From assembly GCA_002281005.1 (NCBI GenBank), contig NCFD01000019.1, positions 1-10,147 on the forward strand: a stretch of 10,147 nt of DNA, written 5' to 3'. The notes beneath the pieces were generated by a model. That model was given only the letters and a program-made list of their open reading frames with translations, was not told the DNA's origin and made no database searches. This stretch comes from Acidocella sp. 35-58-6 (GTDB taxonomy: Bacteria > Pseudomonadota > Alphaproteobacteria > Acetobacterales > Acetobacteraceae). Below are positions 7,450-10,147 of this stretch, piece after piece. The first letter of the stretch is position 1, and each line of letters opens with the position of its first letter. The position numbers and the translations under genes were made by a program.

Positions 7450-8001
7450 ATGGAAAATCCAAACGACCCGATCGGGTGGCATGGCACGACGATCCTCTGT
7501 GTTCGCCGTGACGGCAAAGTAGCGCTGGCTGGTGACGGCCAGGTATCTCTCGGCAATACGGTGGTGAAAGGCAATGCGCGCAAAGTGCGCCGCATTGGCA
7601 ACGGCGCGGTGCTGGCCGGTTTTGCCGGGGCCACTGCCGATGCCTTCACCCTGCTGGAGCGGCTGGAGACCAAACTCGAGCGCTTCCCCAACCAGTTGGA
7701 GCGCGCCTGCGTGGAACTTGCAAAGGACTGGCGGACTGACCGCTATTTGCGCCGCCTGGAAGCCATGCTGATCGTGGCGGATGCTGAGCGCAGCTTCACC
7801 CTGACCGGCAATGGCGACGTGCTGGAACCCTCGGATGGCGTGGTCGCCATCGGCTCGGGCGGTAATTTTGCGCTCTCAGCGGCGCGTGCGCTGATGACCA
7901 TCCCCGACCTCACCGCCGAGGAGATCGCTAGGCGGGCCATGAAGATTGCCGCTGATATCTGCATCTACACCAACGAAAACCTGATTGTTGAAACATTGTG
8001 A
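7450..8001 (+). CDS. hslV: ATP-dependent protease subunit HslV (peptidase)
   Basis: The proteolytic chamber of the HslUV (ClpQY) protease, a dodecamer that degrades substrates unfolded by HslU in the cytoplasm. 183 residues. A 12-residue propeptide ends at HG, followed by TTILC; T13 becomes the N-terminal catalytic threonine after self-processing. The other catalytic residues follow at the expected spacing: D29 in AGDGQ and K45 in [21 protein letters not shown] (137-150) is also family-typical. The short propeptide is common in alphaproteobacterial HslV. The ATG at 7450 is the first possible start, since an in-frame TAA lies at 7444-7446; there is no visible Shine-Dalgarno. The stop is shared with the hslU start (GTGA), so the two are coupled. 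Confidence 0.97.
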   Translation: MENPNDPIGWHGTTILCVRRDGKVALAGDGQVSLGNTVVKGNARKVRRIGNGAVLAGFAGATADAFTLLERLETKLERFPNQLERACVELAKDWRTDRYLRRLEAMLIVADAERSFTLTGNGDVLEPSDGVVAIGSGGNFALSAARALMTIPDLTAEEIARRAMKIAADICIYTNENLIVETL

Positions 8002-9320
8002 TCGACGTTCCTATCTATTCCCCGCGTGAAATTGTCTCCGAACTTGACCGCTTCATCATTGGCCAGAACGACGCCAAGCGGGCTGTGGCCATCGCGCTGC
8101 GCAACCGCTGGCGGCGGCTGCAACTGCCCGAAGCCATGCGCGATGAGGTGGTGCCGAAAAACATCCTGATGATCGGCCCTACAGGGTGCGGCAAAACTGA
8201 GATCGCCCGGCGGCTGGCCAAGCTGGCGCAGGCTCCCTTCATCAAGGTCGAAGCCACCAAATTCACCGAGGTGGGTTATGTGGGGCGCGATGTGGAGAGC
8301 ATCGTGCGCGACCTGGTGGAAGCCTCAATCACCATGCTGCGCGAACAAAACCGCAAGGGCGTGCAGGTAAAAGCCGAAGCCGCCGCCGAGGAGCGGATTC
8401 TCACCGCTTTGGTGGGCGACGGTGCTTCCGCCGACACAAGGGTGAAATTCAAGCGTATGCTGCGGGCCGGTGAGTTGGAGGACAAGGAAATCGAAGTGGC
8501 GCTGAGCGATGCGCCCGCCGGCATGCCGATTGGCATGATGGACATGCCGGGGGCCCCGCAGAACGGCGCGATCAACCTCGGCGAGATGATGAAAGGCATG
8601 TTTGGCCGCCAGCCGACCAAGCGCAAACTGCCGCTGCCGGAAGCCCGCGCCGCCCTGGAGCGCGAGGAAGCCGACCGCCTGCTGGACACCGACGCGCTGA
8701 CCAAGGACGCACTGCGCCACGCCGAAAACAACGGCATCGTGTTTCTCGACGAGATCGACAAAATCTGCGCCAAAACCGAAGGCGGCTTCCGCGGCGGCGA
8801 TGTTTCGCGCGAGGGCGTACAGCGCGATTTATTGCCCTTGATCGAAGGCACCACAGTTTCCACCAAATACGGGCCAATTAAAACTGACTATATTTTGTTC
8901 ATCGCCTCAGGCGCCTTCCATGTCGCCAAGCCGGCGGATTTGCTGCCCGAGCTACAAGGCCGTTTGCCGATCCGGGTAGAATTATCCTCGCTCTCGCGCG
9001 ATGATTTCAAACGCATCCTGACCGAGCCCGAGCATTCGCTGCTCAAGCAATACACCGCACTGCTCGGCACCGAAGGGGTAAGCCTGGAGTTCGCCGATGA
9101 TGCCGTGGATGCGCTGGCGGACCTCGCCTATGACATCAACGACCGGATCGAAAACATCGGCGCCCGCCGCCTCGCTACGGTGATCGAAAAACTGCTGGAG
9201 GAGATCAGCTTCACCGCCACTGACCGCGGCGGCGACAGCATTGTGGTGACCGCTGCCTACGTGAATGAACGGGTGGCACCGCTCGCCGCCAAGGGTGATT
9301 TGAGCCGTTTCATACTATGA
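7998..9320 (+). CDS. hslU: ATP-dependent protease ATPase subunit HslU
   Basis: A hexameric AAA+ unfoldase that feeds substrates into HslV. 440 residues, the usual length. Domains: the N-terminal ATPase half with Walker A GPTGCGKT (60-67), the pore loop GYVGRD (93-98), an intermediate (I) domain of about residues 110-240 that carries Gly/Met-rich loops, Walker B IVFLDEID (247-254) and the sensor-2 GARR (388-391). The C-terminus DLSRFIL (434-440) is the conserved tail that docks into HslV and opens it. It starts with GTG at 7998, overlapping the hslV stop by 4 bp, so its translation is probably coupled. All key motifs are intact. Two candidate earlier starts would lie inside hslV and are not needed. 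Confidence 0.98.
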   Translation: MIDVPIYSPREIVSELDRFIIGQNDAKRAVAIALRNRWRRLQLPEAMRDEVVPKNILMIGPTGCGKTEIARRLAKLAQAPFIKVEATKFTEVGYVGRDVESIVRDLVEASITMLREQNRKGVQVKAEAAAEERILTALVGDGASADTRVKFKRMLRAGELEDKEIEVALSDAPAGMPIGMMDMPGAPQNGAINLGEMMKGMFGRQPTKRKLPLPEARAALEREEADRLLDTDALTKDALRHAENNGIVFLDEIDKICAKTEGGFRGGDVSREGVQRDLLPLIEGTTVSTKYGPIKTDYILFIASGAFHVAKPADLLPELQGRLPIRVELSSLSRDDFKRILTEPEHSLLKQYTALLGTEGVSLEFADDAVDALADLAYDINDRIENIGARRLATVIEKLLEEISFTATDRGGDSIVVTAAYVNERVAPLAAKGDLSRFIL

Positions 9321-9362
9321 TTTAATCTGGTTTAATGTTAAGGCGCTGGTTATGCATCAAAA

Positions 9363-9394
9363 CGGTATCGTACCACGAGTTAAGCGCGATACCG
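9363..9394. repeat. 8-bp inverted repeat between hslU and dsbB
   Basis: CGGTATCG (9363-9370) and its exact complement CGATACCG (9387-9394) are separated by 16 nt. The left arm also begins a second small palindrome, GGTA-TCG-TACC (9364-9374). It lies 43 bp after the hslU stop and 40 bp before the dsbB start. No T-run follows, so it is not a standard Rho-independent terminator; an operator or an mRNA stem-loop is possible. Chance is not excluded. The rest of the 114-bp gap shows nothing I can support. Confidence 0.45.
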
Positions 9395-9434
9395 GCAATG
9401 TCTCAGCCAGAAAACACCATTTTGGATTGCCCGA

Positions 9435-9908
9435 ATGAGCCATCGTTCAACCGCCTTACTGGTTATTTTGGGCGGTACGCTGGCGTTGGCGACAGCCTAT
9501 TGCGCGCAATATGTTGCCTTGCTGGTGCCCTGCCCGTTATGCCTTTGGGAACGCTGGCCGTACCGGGTGATTATCGCCCTTGGCTTGATCTCCCTGTTAT
9601 GCCGCCCTCCTACCGGCCGGCTGGTGCTGGGCCTGGCCGTCATCACCATGCTGGCTGGTGCCATCATCGCCAGTGTGCACGTAGGCGTGGAACTGCATTT
9701 ATGGCGCAGCCCACTACCCGAATGTAACGGCAATTTCAGCCCCGGCATGGCTTTACCGATGACACCGGCAATCCCCTGTGATCAACCGGTCTATCTGATC
9801 CCCGGTTTTCCGGTTTCGATGGCGACAATGGATTTAATCTATGAGTTAGCCTTGGCGCTACTCACGGTGTCCTATATCTCACGTAAACCACCCCGATTCA
9901 GCCGCTGA
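9435..9908 (+). CDS. dsbB: Disulfide bond formation protein B (DsbB family)
   Basis: An inner-membrane oxidase that reoxidises the periplasmic disulfide donor DsbA and passes the electrons to quinone. 157 residues with four hydrophobic helices (about 5-24, 43-57, 62-82 and 129-148). The first redox pair is CPLC (33-36) in the family context PCPLCLWERWPY. The second pair, C97 and C115, lies in the long periplasmic loop between helices 3 and 4, as in DsbB. HVGVELHLW (82-90) before this loop is also typical. The ATG at 9435 has a weak GGA 8 nt upstream; an overlapping longer frame here is a shadow. coq7 begins 7 nt after the stop, so they are likely co-transcribed; whether hslVU is in the same transcript is unclear. 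Confidence 0.93.
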   Translation: MSHRSTALLVILGGTLALATAYCAQYVALLVPCPLCLWERWPYRVIIALGLISLLCRPPTGRLVLGLAVITMLAGAIIASVHVGVELHLWRSPLPECNGNFSPGMALPMTPAIPCDQPVYLIPGFPVSMATMDLIYELALALLTVSYISRKPPRFSR

Positions 9909-9915
9909 GGCCCCT

Positions 9916-10147
9916 ATGACAGACCAGACCAAGCGTTTCATTCGTGTCGATCATGCCGGTGAATATGGTGCCGCCCGCATCTATGCCGGGCAGTTGGCCG
10001 TACTGGGCCGTGGCCCCCACGGTGCCACCTTGCAGCACATGAAGGACCAGGAACAACATCATCTGGATACCTTCGCCAAATTGATCACCGAGCGCCGGGT
10101 GCGCCCCACCGCCATGCTGCCATTCTGGCACATTGCTGGGTTTGCCC
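9916..10147 (+). CDS. coq7: Demethoxyubiquinone hydroxylase, Coq7 family (5' part, cut by window edge)
   Basis: A peripheral membrane di-iron hydroxylase that adds the last ring hydroxyl to demethoxyubiquinone in ubiquinone synthesis. 77 complete codons are present; the family is usually about 170-220 residues, so the larger part is missing. Visible: RVDHAGEYGAARIYAGQ (10-26), with the first iron ligand E16 in the EYGA motif, and KDQEQHH (43-49), with the ExxH ligands E46 and H49. The remaining di-iron ligands lie beyond the window. The ATG at 9916 is 7 nt after the dsbB stop and the N-terminus begins at the usual distance before the motif. The functional link to dsbB, whose electrons go to quinone, is an inference from adjacency. 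Confidence 0.95.
   Translation, partial: MTDQTKRFIRVDHAGEYGAARIYAGQLAVLGRGPHGATLQHMKDQEQHHLDTFAKLITERRVRPTAMLPFWHIAGFA

Noticed and set aside
9335..9727. 130-codon plus-strand frame covering the hslU-dsbB gap and half of dsbB
   Set aside because: It overlaps the well-supported DsbB frame, and its translation shows no family motif; the part in the gap is too short to judge as a leader peptide.

Overview
The window is a dense stretch of chromosomal housekeeping genes with moderately high G+C, from an alphaproteobacterium, most likely Acetobacteraceae or a close relative. The assignment rests on three things: family-level sequence character (DUF2125, a TIGR02302/DUF4175 protein, an hslV with a short propeptide, a Coq7-type hydroxylase), the gene order argH - small lipoprotein - lysA - DUF4175 with a divergent tlpA, and many GTG/TTG starts. 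I see no mobile elements, CRISPR arrays, RNA genes, phage genes or obvious transferred islands, and no stretch of more than 300 bases lacks a gene.

Layout. Positions 1-369 (minus) hold the N-terminal part of ribF (FAD synthetase domain), cut by the window edge. A 105-bp divergent intergenic region contains a hyphenated palindrome and a candidate promoter. A membrane-anchored DUF2125 protein follows at 475-1644 (plus). It converges on a minus-strand cluster that reads from right to left: argH (arginine, last step), a 41-residue lipoprotein that is too small for routine ORF calling, lysA (lysine, last step) and a large membrane protein of the DUF4175/TIGR02302 family. All junctions in this cluster are overlaps or a 1-nt gap, which strongly suggests one translationally coupled operon. 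Divergent from argH, with 5' ends that touch or overlap, is a periplasmic TlpA-type thioredoxin (to 7387, plus).

The right third runs on the plus strand. hslV and hslU form the ATP-dependent HslUV protease and share a GTGA overlap. After a 114-bp gap with an 8-bp inverted repeat come dsbB (quinone-linked disulfide oxidase) and coq7 (ubiquinone biosynthesis hydroxylase), 7 nt apart; coq7 runs off the window end.

Functional themes are amino-acid end steps (argH, lysA), envelope proteins (lipoprotein, DUF4175, DUF2125), periplasmic thiol chemistry (tlpA, dsbB) with its quinone supply (coq7), and protein quality control (hslVU). I found no convincing new defence or mobile system. The most useful extras are the unlisted LptM-like lipoprotein, the crowded argH/tlpA divergent start region, and two small inverted repeats in intergenic DNA.
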